The notes: generated by a model not told the origin, from the sequence alone. Shown: positions 35,487 through 45,048, counted from the first letter of the stretch. The stretch is DNA of 62,420 nucleotides from Dokdonella immobilis (GCF_900115085.1 NZ_FOVF01000029.1:1-62420); one strand, 5' to 3'. A program made the numbers and translations.

Positions 35487-36202
35487 GCGCCCATCGAAGC
35501 GCACTGTTGCGCAAGGAAACCGTGGCCGAGGGCACGCTCGCCCTGCATTTGCGGAAGCCGGTCGGATTCGCGTTCAAGCCGGGGCAGGCCATCGACCTGG
35601 TCCTCGGGGCGCCGGAGCTTGCCGAGGCGTCCAGGCGCCACGCCTTCTCGATCGTCAGCGCGCCGCACGAATCCCACGTCACCATCGCCACACGCATGCG
35701 CGACAGCGCATTCAAGCGTGCGCTGGCCGCGTTGGCGCCCGGCGACGCGCTCGACATGGACGGGCCATTTGGTTCCCTGACCTTGCACAACAATGTTGCG
35801 CGCCCCGCCTGCCTGATCGCCGGCGGCATCGGCATCACGCCGTTCATGAGCATGCTCCGCCACGCCACCGCCGAGAAATCCGCGCATCGCCTGTTGCTGA
35901 TCTATTCGAACCGACGACCCGAAGATGCGGCCTTTCTGGCCGAGCTGGAGGATCTCACCCGGCGCAACGACCGCTTTCGCCTGGTCGCAACGATGACCGG
36001 CATGGACACATCGAAGCAGCCATGGAGCGGCGAAACCCGGCGCATCGACGCGCCGTTCATCGCCGGCGTGCTTGCCGAAATGCCCGAATCGATCTTCTAC
36101 GTCGTCGGCCCGCCGGCCATGGTCGCCTCGGTGCTCAGCGCGCTCGAAGCAGCCGGCGTGGACGGGGACTACGTGCGCAGCGAAGAATTCCCCGGATACT
36201 GA
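35483..36202 (+). CDS. FAD-dependent ferredoxin-NADP reductase-like protein
   Basis: The 239-residue protein starts at a GTG overlapping the folE2 stop. FAD-binding text (FKPGQAIDLVL and RRHAFSIVSAP) is followed by NAD(P)-binding LIAGGIGITPFMSMLRHA near residue 110 and a C-terminal FYVVGPPAMVASVLSALEAA. It has no Fe-S domain, so it needs a partner acceptor or acts as a flavin reductase. Co-expression with FolE2 and the exported helical protein suggests a redox stress function. Confidence 0.82.
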   Translation: MSAHRSALLRKETVAEGTLALHLRKPVGFAFKPGQAIDLVLGAPELAEASRRHAFSIVSAPHESHVTIATRMRDSAFKRALAALAPGDALDMDGPFGSLTLHNNVARPACLIAGGIGITPFMSMLRHATAEKSAHRLLLIYSNRRPEDAAFLAELEDLTRRNDRFRLVATMTGMDTSKQPWSGETRRIDAPFIAGVLAEMPESIFYVVGPPAMVASVLSALEAAGVDGDYVRSEEFPGY

Positions 36203-36359
36203 GTGGCTCGGCGCTGCGCGCGCCGCCGAGATGTCGATCCGACTGCCGATGCAAGGACTCCGGGTTCGTGATGGCTGCGATGGTTCCGTCCCATGGAAGT
36301 GCCGGCGCGAGCACGAGGAAGCCGGTGTATCGGGTTTGCGACGCGGAGATCGATGCGGC

Positions 36360-36890
36360 TCAGTGCGATTCCAGGACCCGCCGGAATCCATACACGGGCA
36401 GGCGTTCCTGGTCGAAATCGAGATCCGTGGAGCGTACGAATCCGAGGCCTTCGTAGAGCTTCCAGGCGACTTGCATGGCTTCGGTGGTATGCAGGATGAC
36501 TTGCCCGCGGCCGCTTTCCCTGGCCCGCGCGATGCAGGCGAGTGCGAGGGCCTTGCCGACGCCGCGACCCCGATACTGCGGACTGACGCCAAGCAGGCGA
36601 ATGCCGGCAGCGTTTACTTCGGAGGTTGCCGTGCCACCCGATCCGTACTGGGCCATGTCGGAGAAGTACACCACGCCGCCCATCAATTCGTTGCCGGCGC
36701 CCAGTGCGACCAGCACCTGCACGCCCGGCTTTTCGGAGAAGCGGCCGATGTTGGCGAGGGTTTCGTAGTAGCGCGGTTGTTCCTGCGGGCTCGGAAAGCC
36801 CGGCAGCGAGGCATAGACCTCGACCATGAGCTGGCCGAGGGCGGCGAATTCGTCGGGGTGAAGCTCGCGGATCTGCGGTTCGGATTTCAT
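36360..36890 (-). CDS. GNAT family N-acetyltransferase
   Basis: The product has 176 residues from the ATG at 36890; an upstream ATG at 36941 is less likely. It shows the GNAT acetyl-CoA loop RLLGVSPQYRGRGVGKALA near residue 105 and the C-terminal AWKLYEGLGFVR typical of the fold. The substrate cannot be told. It converges on the flavin reductase gene. Confidence 0.87.
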   Translation of the reverse strand: MKSEPQIRELHPDEFAALGQLMVEVYASLPGFPSPQEQPRYYETLANIGRFSEKPGVQVLVALGAGNELMGGVVYFSDMAQYGSGGTATSEVNAAGIRLLGVSPQYRGRGVGKALALACIARARESGRGQVILHTTEAMQVAWKLYEGLGFVRSTDLDFDQERLPVYGFRRVLESH

Positions 36891-37083
36891 CGTGGGCTCG
36901 AATGCTGCGGCAGCCGATGGCGGATGCCCATTATCAGCCATGCCGCGCGAACCCGGACCGATCTGGCGCTTTCACCGGCGCAGGAGCGGCGCCGTGCGCC
37001 GACCCGACCGTGACCCGCTGCACGTTCAGGCGCCCTGCACCCCGGTAGTCTCGACCGACCTTCAGCGTGGGGCTGGGTCAGGC

Positions 37084-38211
37084 ATGTTCGTCATCCGCAA
37101 TGGAAGTGGGCAGCGCCGGTCGGCGGCCTTATGGGCTGCCCTGCTCGCGCTGGCGCAGGCTTCGCCGGTGCTGGGTGGATCCCCATCGTTGGGATGGCAG
37201 GAAATCCCGGACACGCGCATTCGTCCGCTGTGCCCGCTGCCGGAGGCCGATCCGGGCGAATTCGGAGTCTGCCAGTCGGTGACCGGCGCCTGGAGCGGCG
37301 GCGCCTTCGACACCCAGCGCAACCGCCTGTACATCCTCGGCGGCGGCCATGCCGACTATGCGGGCAACGAGGTCTACGTACTCGATGTGAACCTGCTGCA
37401 GCTGAGTCGGCTCAATGCGCCGAGCTATCCGGTCCGCGATGGCTGCGCCGAGGGCAACGATTCGATGTACGCCGACGGCCGCCCGGTCGCGCGCCACACC
37501 TACAGCAACGTCGAGTTCCTGCCGGCTGCGAACCGGCTGCTGCTGTTCGGCGGATCGCGCTGGAAGTGCGGCTATTTCGGCGACGATACCTGGCTGTTCG
37601 AGCCGGCCAGCGACACCTGGACGCGGCAGTCGCCGAGTGTGTCGCCGGGCGGCGATTTCAATCTGTCGATGGCGCGCGATCCGCAGACCAACCTGGTGTA
37701 TGCACGCGATACGCATGCGCTGTTCTCCTACGATCCGGTCGCGTCCAACTGGACCCAGCGCAGCGAGGAGTATTCGATCACCAGCTACAAGAACGGCGTG
37801 ATCGACCCGCTGCGCCGGCGCTACTACTGGTACGACACCAGCAGCACGACGCTGCACTGGTACGACATCAGCAGTTCGACCGCGGTGGGCCTGGTCGATC
37901 ACACGCGGTCGACGAGGGGCTGCACGTTTCTCTCCAACGATCGCGCCGGCTGGCAGTACGACCCCGTGCTCGACCGACTGGTGGCCTGGTCGGATGGGGA
38001 CAGCGTCGAACTGCTCGACGGCGAAACCGGCGTCTGCGAGACGCGCACCTATGCGGGCGGCCCGACCGCGGTGGCCACCGGCACGTTCGGTCGCTTCCGC
38101 TATTCCAGCGCGAGCAACCTCTATGTGGTCTGCAACGGCATCGATGACAACTGCTACACGTTGCGGCTGACGTCGGTGGATTCGATCTTCGCCAACGGCT
38201 TCGAGAATTGA
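37084..38211 (+). CDS. Secreted Kelch-like beta-propeller protein
   Basis: The product has 375 residues from the ATG at 37084. A signal peptide (RRSAALWAALLALAQASPVLGG) is followed by repeated blades: RNRLYILGGGHADYAGNEVY, NRLLLFGGSRWKCG, FGDDTWLFEPASDTW, LFSYDPVASNW and YYWYDTSSTTLHWYD. It ends with SVDSIFANGFEN, a tail shared with the next gene. The gene product is probably exported through the general and type II routes. Function is unknown; galactose-oxidase-type catalytic residues are not evident. Confidence 0.8.
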   Translation: MFVIRNGSGQRRSAALWAALLALAQASPVLGGSPSLGWQEIPDTRIRPLCPLPEADPGEFGVCQSVTGAWSGGAFDTQRNRLYILGGGHADYAGNEVYVLDVNLLQLSRLNAPSYPVRDGCAEGNDSMYADGRPVARHTYSNVEFLPAANRLLLFGGSRWKCGYFGDDTWLFEPASDTWTRQSPSVSPGGDFNLSMARDPQTNLVYARDTHALFSYDPVASNWTQRSEEYSITSYKNGVIDPLRRRYYWYDTSSTTLHWYDISSSTAVGLVDHTRSTRGCTFLSNDRAGWQYDPVLDRLVAWSDGDSVELLDGETGVCETRTYAGGPTAVATGTFGRFRYSSASNLYVVCNGIDDNCYTLRLTSVDSIFANGFEN

Positions 38212-38213
38212 TC

Positions 38214-40253
38214 GTGGCTGATCACGGCGAGCACCGGAAGGACCTGCGGCAGGTGCCCGGCCCGATCCGTCGAGGATGCTGCGCCGCGCGCTGGCTGGCC
38301 ACCTGGCTGATGCTGACGATGCCGTTGATCTCGTTCGCATCGCCGGTGACGACCCTGCGACTGCACTCGACGCAATCCGGCCTGCACGTGTTCACGGCAG
38401 GGCTCGGGTTTCGCAAGGGCGATGTGCCGGACTTCGCGCACCTGCAGCTCGCCGATTCGCAAGTCACGGTCAAGGCACGCTGGAACGATGGCAGCGTCAA
38501 GCATGCGATCGCCGCCGGGCAGATCAGCCTGGTCGCCGGGCAGAATACCGAGGTAGTCGTCGAGTCAGTCGCCACCGAACCCGGCGGCACGGCGTTGACG
38601 GCGAGTGACATCCAGAACGCGAATCCTTCGGCGCTCGTCGATCTCGGCGCGGTCGGCGCGGTCAGCCTTTCGACCCTGCTCGCGACGCCGGTGCGCACCT
38701 GGATCAGCGGCCCGGAGATGGTCGAGGCGCACTACCGGGCTTCGCCCAACGGCAACGCCAATATCGCGATCTGGTTCCAGGTGCGCCTGTACAAGAGTGG
38801 ACAGTTGTGGGTGCGCACATGGGTCGACAACGGCCGGCTCGATGTCGCTGCCAGCGATCGCAGCTACGTGCCGAGCGTCGTCATCGGCGGCGTGCAGGTC
38901 TTCGACAACGGCGGCGCGGTGCTGACCCACTTCGCGCACACGCGCTGGTCGCAGGAAGCCTGGATCGGCGCGGCGAGCCCGGTCGAGGCGGACATCGACA
39001 CCGGCTATCTGGTCAGCACGCGCTTGCTGCCGAACTTCTTCGGCGACACGCCGGGCCAGGCCGCGCTCGATGGGCTGACCCAGGTCTACGTGCCGTTCTC
39101 ACCGGCCGGCTGGACGCCGCAGATGGGCGAGACCGGGTTCCAGGACCAGATCGGCCTGCTGCCGCTTTGGGATGCGCTGTATGTCACCTCGCACGCCGAT
39201 TCGCGGGCGCGCAAGGCGGTGATGGCGCAAACCCTGGCGTTGAACAGCTACCCGATCGTCTGGAAGGACAGCGTCACCCAGGCTACGCCGCTGCCGAGTG
39301 CGCGACCGACCTGGACCGTCGACGGGCCGAACCAGGGCGGCGCCACCTCGATCGGCGCGGGAGCGCTGGTTTGGGATATCGCCCACCACGGCTCCGGCGG
39401 TTACCTGGCCTATCTGATCAGTGGCGACTACTACGCACTCGAAACCATGGCCGACCAGGCCGCGCTCTGCTACCTGATGAACACATCGGGCAACGGCAGC
39501 GGCACGGCACGCCTGATGACCGGGCAGACGCGCGGAATGGCCTGGTGCCTGCGCACGCTAAGCCAGTACGTGGGGATCGCGCCGAGCGGAGATCCCATCG
39601 CCGCCGACTATCGCGCCCTGCTGGCCAGCAACATCGCCCACTGGGCCGGGGTCGTCGATACGCTCGGCGCGAGCGGCATCGGCTATTTCTACGAGTACGA
39701 CATCGACCTCTACGCACCCGGCACGATCGCGCCGTGGCAGCAGCACTTCATGATGCAGGCGCTCGGCCTGGGTTCGGACCTCGAGCCGCTGGCCAACATG
39801 AGCGCCTATGAGCGCGTGCGTGACTGGCTCTATCAGGGCGCGGTCGGCATCCTTGGTACCGGCGCCGGGTATTGCTTCAACTACGCCAGCGTCTACAACG
39901 CGAAGATCAGCGACGGCGGCAACGACAATCCGGCCTCGTGGTATCCGACCTGGGCCCAGGTGTTCGCCGAGACCCACGGCAGCGCGGCATGCGGCAACGC
40001 GCTGCTCGGCAATTCCGGCGGCGCCCCGTCCGCCGCGGCAACCGGCTATTGGGGCAACCTGCTACCGGCCATCGCCTATGCCGTCGATCATCAGGCCAGC
40101 GGCGCCGCGGCCGCCTGGCAACGCCTGACCGGTGCGAGCAATTGGCCGGTGCTGCGCAACAGCGGCTTCGGCGCCATCCCGAACTGGGGTATCGAACCGC
40201 GGGCGACGGCGACCGGTGATTTGATTTTCGCGGATTCGTTTGAGAATCCCTGA
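38214..40253 (+). CDS. Secreted RIFT-barrel-like protein
   Basis: The 679-residue product is started at the GTG at 38214, two bases after the upstream stop; TTG at 38208 is an alternative. A basic N-terminus and WLATWLMLTMPLISFAS form a signal peptide. The text FRKGDVPDFAHLQLADSQV and ARWNDGSVKHAIAAGQ resembles the N-terminal RIFT barrel of exo-rhamnogalacturonan-lyase-like proteins, followed by a long probably helical toroid domain. It ends in DLIFADSFENP. It is translationally close to the Kelch protein and probably acts with it outside the cell, perhaps on polysaccharide. Confidence 0.72.
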   Translation: MADHGEHRKDLRQVPGPIRRGCCAARWLATWLMLTMPLISFASPVTTLRLHSTQSGLHVFTAGLGFRKGDVPDFAHLQLADSQVTVKARWNDGSVKHAIAAGQISLVAGQNTEVVVESVATEPGGTALTASDIQNANPSALVDLGAVGAVSLSTLLATPVRTWISGPEMVEAHYRASPNGNANIAIWFQVRLYKSGQLWVRTWVDNGRLDVAASDRSYVPSVVIGGVQVFDNGGAVLTHFAHTRWSQEAWIGAASPVEADIDTGYLVSTRLLPNFFGDTPGQAALDGLTQVYVPFSPAGWTPQMGETGFQDQIGLLPLWDALYVTSHADSRARKAVMAQTLALNSYPIVWKDSVTQATPLPSARPTWTVDGPNQGGATSIGAGALVWDIAHHGSGGYLAYLISGDYYALETMADQAALCYLMNTSGNGSGTARLMTGQTRGMAWCLRTLSQYVGIAPSGDPIAADYRALLASNIAHWAGVVDTLGASGIGYFYEYDIDLYAPGTIAPWQQHFMMQALGLGSDLEPLANMSAYERVRDWLYQGAVGILGTGAGYCFNYASVYNAKISDGGNDNPASWYPTWAQVFAETHGSAACGNALLGNSGGAPSAAATGYWGNLLPAIAYAVDHQASGAAAAWQRLTGASNWPVLRNSGFGAIPNWGIEPRATATGDLIFADSFENP

Positions 40254-40429
40254 TTGGGGAGAAATCCGCGCTGACGAAAACCGTTCGCCATTCTCAGTCG
40301 CCGTTCGCTCCGAGCTTGCCGAAGGGTCCTCTCGTCGCCCTGCACTGTTGGTCTTTGGTCAGCGTCGCGCTGGTCTCATCCGGCGAGACCGCACCTACCT
40401 ATATCCAAGGGCTTCCACTGGAGGCCCCG

Positions 40430-42823
40430 ATGACGATCGCGAACGAACCTGCCCTGCTCGAATCTGCACCCCGATCGATCGAACGCCTCGTCGAACGCTG
40501 GGCGCGCAAGTACGGGGATCGCATCACCGGGTATTTCCGCCGCCCGGCGCAACCGGCTCGTTTTGCCGAGTTTCCGCCGGGCCTTTCGGCCGACCTGCGC
40601 GAGGCGCTCGAACGGCGAGGCATCAGCGAGCTCTACAGCCACCAGCGCGAGGCCTGGGATCACGTGCAGCGTGGTGAACACGTGGTGGTGGTTACGCCGA
40701 CCGCCTCGGGCAAGACGCTCTGCTACAACCTGCCGGTGATCGAGGCGGTGCGCGAGGCGAAGGCCAAGGCGCTGTATCTGTTTCCGACCAAGGCGCTGGC
40801 CCAGGACCAGGTCGCCGAGCTGCTCGAACTGAACAGCGCCGGCACGCTCGGCCTGCGCGCGTTCACCTTCGATGGCGATACGCCGAACGATGCGCGCCAG
40901 GCAATCCGCATCAAGGGCGACATCGTGGTCAGCAATCCGGACATGCTGCACCAGGCGATCCTGCCGCACCACACCAAATGGGCGCAGTTCTTCGAATCAT
41001 TGCGCTACGTGGTGATCGACGAGGTGCATACCTACCGCGGCGTGTTCGGCTCGCACGTGGCCAACGTGATCCGCCGCCTGCGTCGGGTCTGCGCATTCTA
41101 TGGCGTCTCGCCGATCTTCATCCTGTGTTCGGCGACGATCGGCAATCCGAAGGAACACGCCGAGGCCCTGCTCGGCGAGGCCGTGCATGCGATCACGCAG
41201 AGCGGCGCGCCGTGCGGCGAGCGCCACGTGCTGCTGTGGAATCCGCCGGTGATCAACCCCGATCTCGGCATCCGCGCCTCGGCACGCTCGCAGTCGATGC
41301 GCCTGGCCCGGCATGCGATCCGGGCGAAGATGAAGACGATCGTGTTCGCGCAATCGCGACTCATGGTCGAGATCCTGACCAAGTACCTCAAGGACGTGTT
41401 CGACCACGATCCGCGCAAGCCGGCGCGCATTCGCGCCTATCGCGGCGGTTACCTGCCGACCGAGCGCCGCGAGACCGAGCGCGCGCTGCGCGGTGGCCAC
41501 ATCGATGGCGTGGTCAGCACCTCGGCACTCGAACTCGGCGTCGATATCGGCGCCCTCGATGTGGCCATCCTCAACGGCTTTCCTGGCTCGATCGCGGCGA
41601 CCTGGCAACGCCTCGGCCGGGCCGGTCGACGCCAGAAGCCGTCGCTCGGCGTGATGGTCGCCTCGAGCCAGGCCCTCGACCAGTACGTGGTGCGTCATCC
41701 GGAGTTTTTCGATTCCGCACCACCCGAGCAGGCGCGCATCGCGCCGGACCAGATGCTGATCCTGCTGGATCACATCCGCTGCGCCGCATTCGAATTGCCG
41801 TTCACCTCGGGTGACGCCTTCGGCGAATCGCGCGTCGATGATTATCTGGAAGTGCTGGCCGAATCGGGCGTGCTGCATCACGAGGGCGAGCGCTGGGACT
41901 GGATCGCCGACAGCTATCCGGCCGGCGCGGTCAGCCTGCGCTCGGTCGCCGACGGCAATTTCGTCGTCGTCGACCGCAGCGATGGGCGCCAGACCATCAT
42001 CGCCGAGGTCGATTATTCGAGCGCCGCCTTGACCCTCTACGAAGGCGCGATCTACATGGTGCAGTCGAGTCCGTACCAGGTCGAACGCCTGGACTGGGAA
42101 GGGCGCAAGGCCTTCGTCACGCGCACCCATGCGGACTACTACACCGACGCAATCGACTACACCAAGCTCAAGGTGCTCGAGCGCTTCGACGGCGCCAACG
42201 CCGGTCGTGGTACCTGCCACCACGGCGAAGTACACGTGGTGCGGCATGTCTCGGGTTACAAGAAGATCCGCTTCTACAGCCACGAGAATATCGGCTACGG
42301 ACCGGTCACCCTGCCCGACCAGGAACTGCACACGAGCGCGCTGTGGTGGCAGTTGACCCAGGGAACGCTCGAATCTGCGTTCGCGAGCCGGCAGGAAGCG
42401 CTCGATGGCTTCCTCGGTGCCGCCTATGCGCTGCACACGGTCGCCTCGGTGCGCGCGATGGCCGACGGTCGCGACCTGCAGAAAGCCGTCGGTTCCGGTG
42501 ACGCGGCCTGGTTCGCCACGCGCGATGGCAACGGCCGCGGCCAGTGGCGCGATGCCGGCGGCCAGCCGACCGATCCAGAGCAAGCCGATGCGTTCTTGCC
42601 GACCCTGTACCTCTACGACAACTTCCCGGGCGGCATGGGCTTGTCCGAGCCCTTGTTCCGTGATGCGGCCCTGCTCGTGCGCGAGGCGATGGCCCTGGTC
42701 GAAGGCTGCGACTGCACGGGCGGCTGCCCAGCCTGTATCGGCCCGGTCAGCGAAGCCGACGAGATCTCCGGCGCCACCCAGCGCGAATGCGCGGCGGCGG
42801 TGCTCGCGTTGCTCGACGCATGA
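40430..42823 (+). CDS. mrfA: MrfA/YprA-type DEVH helicase with DUF1998
   Basis: The product has 797 residues from the ATG at 40430, supported by GGAGG six bases upstream. Superfamily 2 motifs are present: TPTASGKT (Lys95), DEVH (197-200), LCSATIGNP, STSALELGVDIGALD and QRLGRAGRR. The C-terminal DUF1998/MZB region has four cysteines in CDCTGGCPACIG that bind zinc. MrfA works with the exonuclease MrfB in repair of mitomycin C crosslinks in Bacillus. The mrfB-like gene follows with ATGA overlap, which supports the assignment. Confidence 0.9.
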   Translation: MTIANEPALLESAPRSIERLVERWARKYGDRITGYFRRPAQPARFAEFPPGLSADLREALERRGISELYSHQREAWDHVQRGEHVVVVTPTASGKTLCYNLPVIEAVREAKAKALYLFPTKALAQDQVAELLELNSAGTLGLRAFTFDGDTPNDARQAIRIKGDIVVSNPDMLHQAILPHHTKWAQFFESLRYVVIDEVHTYRGVFGSHVANVIRRLRRVCAFYGVSPIFILCSATIGNPKEHAEALLGEAVHAITQSGAPCGERHVLLWNPPVINPDLGIRASARSQSMRLARHAIRAKMKTIVFAQSRLMVEILTKYLKDVFDHDPRKPARIRAYRGGYLPTERRETERALRGGHIDGVVSTSALELGVDIGALDVAILNGFPGSIAATWQRLGRAGRRQKPSLGVMVASSQALDQYVVRHPEFFDSAPPEQARIAPDQMLILLDHIRCAAFELPFTSGDAFGESRVDDYLEVLAESGVLHHEGERWDWIADSYPAGAVSLRSVADGNFVVVDRSDGRQTIIAEVDYSSAALTLYEGAIYMVQSSPYQVERLDWEGRKAFVTRTHADYYTDAIDYTKLKVLERFDGANAGRGTCHHGEVHVVRHVSGYKKIRFYSHENIGYGPVTLPDQELHTSALWWQLTQGTLESAFASRQEALDGFLGAAYALHTVASVRAMADGRDLQKAVGSGDAAWFATRDGNGRGQWRDAGGQPTDPEQADAFLPTLYLYDNFPGGMGLSEPLFRDAALLVREAMALVEGCDCTGGCPACIGPVSEADEISGATQRECAAAVLALLDA

Positions 42824-43758
42824 GCACCGTTGCCGAAAAGCTGCGCCAGTTGCGCAGGGATGCGGGGCTTGATGGGGTGAACAATTCGCCGGGCGTCGAT
42901 GGCCCTGCAGCAAAAGCACCACCCTCATCCCCTTTATTCGCCCCGTCCATGGGGCTCACCCTTCGGGCCGGCTTGCGCCGTTCGTGCCCGCTCCCATCGG
43001 GCACAGTCGGGACCTTCTCCCGCCAGCGGGAGAAGGAACATCGGCTTCATGCTTTGCGGAGGCTCATCCGCGCACGTGAGCAAACCCCATTGCAATCGCG
43101 GCGAATCTTGCCACCTCCAGCCGGCGAAGAAATCGCGCCCGGGCTGCACTACGTCGAAGCACAGTTCGCCTATGCGGCCAGCGCGACCCTCGATGTACCG
43201 GCAATCGACGAAGCCCCAATCGAGCGCAATCGCCTGCTCTGTTTCGACACCGAGACCACCGGGCTCGCCGGCGGCGTCGGCACACGGGCCTTCATGATCG
43301 GCGTCGCCGCGTGGGCCGACGATGTGCTGACCGTACGCCAGCTCTACCTGACGACCATCGCCGGTGAACGCGCAATGCTCGAAACCTTCGCCAATTGGCT
43401 GCGGCCCGAAACGATCCTGGTCAGCTACAACGGCAAGAGCTACGACGCGCCGCTGCTGAAGGGACGCTTGCGGCTCAACCACGTCGCCCATCGCCTCGCC
43501 GAGTTGCCGCACATCGACTGGCTGCATCCGACCCGGCGCGTCTACAAGGGCCACTTGCCGAACTGCAAGCTCGCCACGATCGAACGCGAGGTCCTGCGCA
43601 TCGTCCGCGAGGACGACCTGCCCGGTTCCGAGGCACCTGCAGCATGGCTCGCCTTTCTGCGCGGCCAATCCAGCACGAACCTCGGCCGCGTGCTCGAGCA
43701 CAACCGCCAGGATGTAATCACCCTGATGCGCCTCGGCGATCACTTCACCCAACTCTGA
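42820..43758 (+). CDS. mrfB: MrfB/YprB-type exonuclease with an in-frame repeat insertion
   Basis: The product has 312 residues from the ATG at 42820. The DEDD exonuclease fold (RNase_H_2 type) is seen in LLCFDTETTGLAGG (Asp143, Glu145), LVSYNGKSYDAPLL and the final LEHNRQDVITLMRL. The N-terminal part (AEKLRQLRRDAG, then residues about 28-73) is interrupted by text such as SPLFAPSMGLTLRAGLRRSC. This text is encoded by a genomic repeat also present at 32535-32640 and has no counterpart I know in the family. The catalytic domain is intact, so the enzyme is probably active. Confidence 0.85.
   Translation: MSTVAEKLRQLRRDAGLDGVNNSPGVDGPAAKAPPSSPLFAPSMGLTLRAGLRRSCPLPSGTVGTFSRQREKEHRLHALRRLIRAREQTPLQSRRILPPPAGEEIAPGLHYVEAQFAYAASATLDVPAIDEAPIERNRLLCFDTETTGLAGGVGTRAFMIGVAAWADDVLTVRQLYLTTIAGERAMLETFANWLRPETILVSYNGKSYDAPLLKGRLRLNHVAHRLAELPHIDWLHPTRRVYKGHLPNCKLATIEREVLRIVREDDLPGSEAPAAWLAFLRGQSSTNLGRVLEHNRQDVITLMRLGDHFTQL
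42901..43046. repeat. Genomic repeat inserted in frame in mrfB
   Basis: The DNA from about 42901 (CACCCTCATCCCCTT-like) to 43046 (CTTCTCCCGCCAGCGGGAGAAG hairpin) matches the intergenic repeats at 32400-32640 in word order: the TTATTCGCCCCGTCCATGGG-like block, the GGGCCGG block, the GTCGGG block, then the hairpin. Here it preserves the frame. Confidence 0.75.
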
Positions 43759-44025
43759 GCGTGCGAATATCGCGCGCTCTTCCGCAGCCGCCTGGGCTGC
43801 GGTCCAGGCCTCGATCGATTTCCACGCTGGCGGCTGCCATGCATGCACGAATACCATGGCGTCACCCATGACGACCGCGCCGTCGAGTCGCCGCGATGGC
43901 CGTGAATCAATGATTCGTGCACTCTCGGCACAATCCGCCGCACCGGGCCTTGCGACCGGCAACGCTGGAGAGGAGACGACGATGACCAGGCCGATCGCCA
44001 GGCACAAGCGGGAAGTACTTTCGCC

Positions 44026-45048
44026 ATGAGCCATGACACACTCTCGGATCTCCTGCGGTTCGTGCGCCTGCGGGGCGCGCTCTTCTTTCATGTCGATTGC
44101 ACGGCGCCCTGGGTGACCGAGGCGCCGAAGGCTGCCGATCTTGCGCGAGCGATCATGCCGGGTTCCGAACACGTGATGGAGTATCACGTGGTCACGCACG
44201 GATCGTGCTGGGCGAGCCTGGCCGGAGCGGATCCGATCCGCTTGCAGGCCGGCGACGTGATCGTCTTCCCCCATGGCGATGCCCACGTGATCTCGAGCAA
44301 ACCGGGCATGCGGACCAAACCCGACCTCGACTTCCTCTTCGAGCACCGTTCGACGCAACTGCCGTTCATGCTGCAACAGGGAACGACGGAAACAGCGAAT
44401 ACCGTGGCGGCCGACGTCGTCGATTCGGACAAAGCCGGATTGCTCTGCGGCTTTTTTGGCTGCGACAGGAGCCCGTTCAATCCCGTACTCGACTCCCTGC
44501 CGCGCATGATCCATGTCTCTGCCGAAGAGCTCGCCGAAGGCTCCATCGATTCGGTCCTGCATTTCTCGCGACTGGCCGCCGCTGAGTCCGCGCAGAAGCG
44601 GCCGGGTGGTGAAGTCGTGCTCGAGCGCTTGAGCGAATTGATGTTCGTCGATCTGCTTCGACGCTACCTGGATCGCCTGCCTGAAGCGGAAAGCGGATGG
44701 CTTGCCGGGTTGCGCGACCGCCATGTTGGCCGTGTGCTCGGGCTGATGCACGACCATCCGACCCAGGCTTGGACCATGGATGAATTCTCCGGCCGCGTCG
44801 GCTTGTCACGCTCGGCATTGCACGATCGCTTCGTGCAGTTCATCGGCCTCACACCGATGCAGTATCTGACCCGCTGGCGAATGCAGATCGCCTCGCGCCT
44901 TCTGACCGAAGGGAACTCGACCATAGCCTACGTGGCGCTCAAATCCGGCTACGACTCGGAAGCGGCATTCAGCCGCGCCTTCCGGCGTATCGTCGGGGTG
45001 TCGCCTTCGACATGGCGGCGCCAACGGGCCGCGGAAGCTGCCCGGTGA
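44026..45048 (+). CDS. AraC family regulator with cupin_6 domain
   Basis: The 340-residue protein has an N-terminal AraC-type cupin (about 10-120, with GSCWASLAGADPIRLQAGDV and IVFPHGDAHVI). The C-terminal pair of helix-turn-helix units lies at about 225-335: FSGRVGLSRSALHDRFVQFI, LTPMQYLTRWRMQIASRLL and SGYDSEAAFSRAFRRIVGVS. AraC proteins of this type often regulate a divergent or nearby small enzyme gene; the tautomerase gene converges on it. Upstream, 43759-44025 holds no convincing gene. Confidence 0.92.
   Translation: MSHDTLSDLLRFVRLRGALFFHVDCTAPWVTEAPKAADLARAIMPGSEHVMEYHVVTHGSCWASLAGADPIRLQAGDVIVFPHGDAHVISSKPGMRTKPDLDFLFEHRSTQLPFMLQQGTTETANTVAADVVDSDKAGLLCGFFGCDRSPFNPVLDSLPRMIHVSAEELAEGSIDSVLHFSRLAAAESAQKRPGGEVVLERLSELMFVDLLRRYLDRLPEAESGWLAGLRDRHVGRVLGLMHDHPTQAWTMDEFSGRVGLSRSALHDRFVQFIGLTPMQYLTRWRMQIASRLLTEGNSTIAYVALKSGYDSEAAFSRAFRRIVGVSPSTWRRQRAAEAAR

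Noticed and set aside
40997..42928. Open frame of 643 residues on the minus strand
   Set aside because: It is antisense to mrfA, whose helicase motifs are intact.
42934..44757. Open frame of 607 residues on the minus strand, with a signal-like stretch near 43970
   Set aside because: It runs antisense through both mrfB and the AraC gene. The hydrophobic stretch in the intergenic part is short and has no start or ribosome site of its own.
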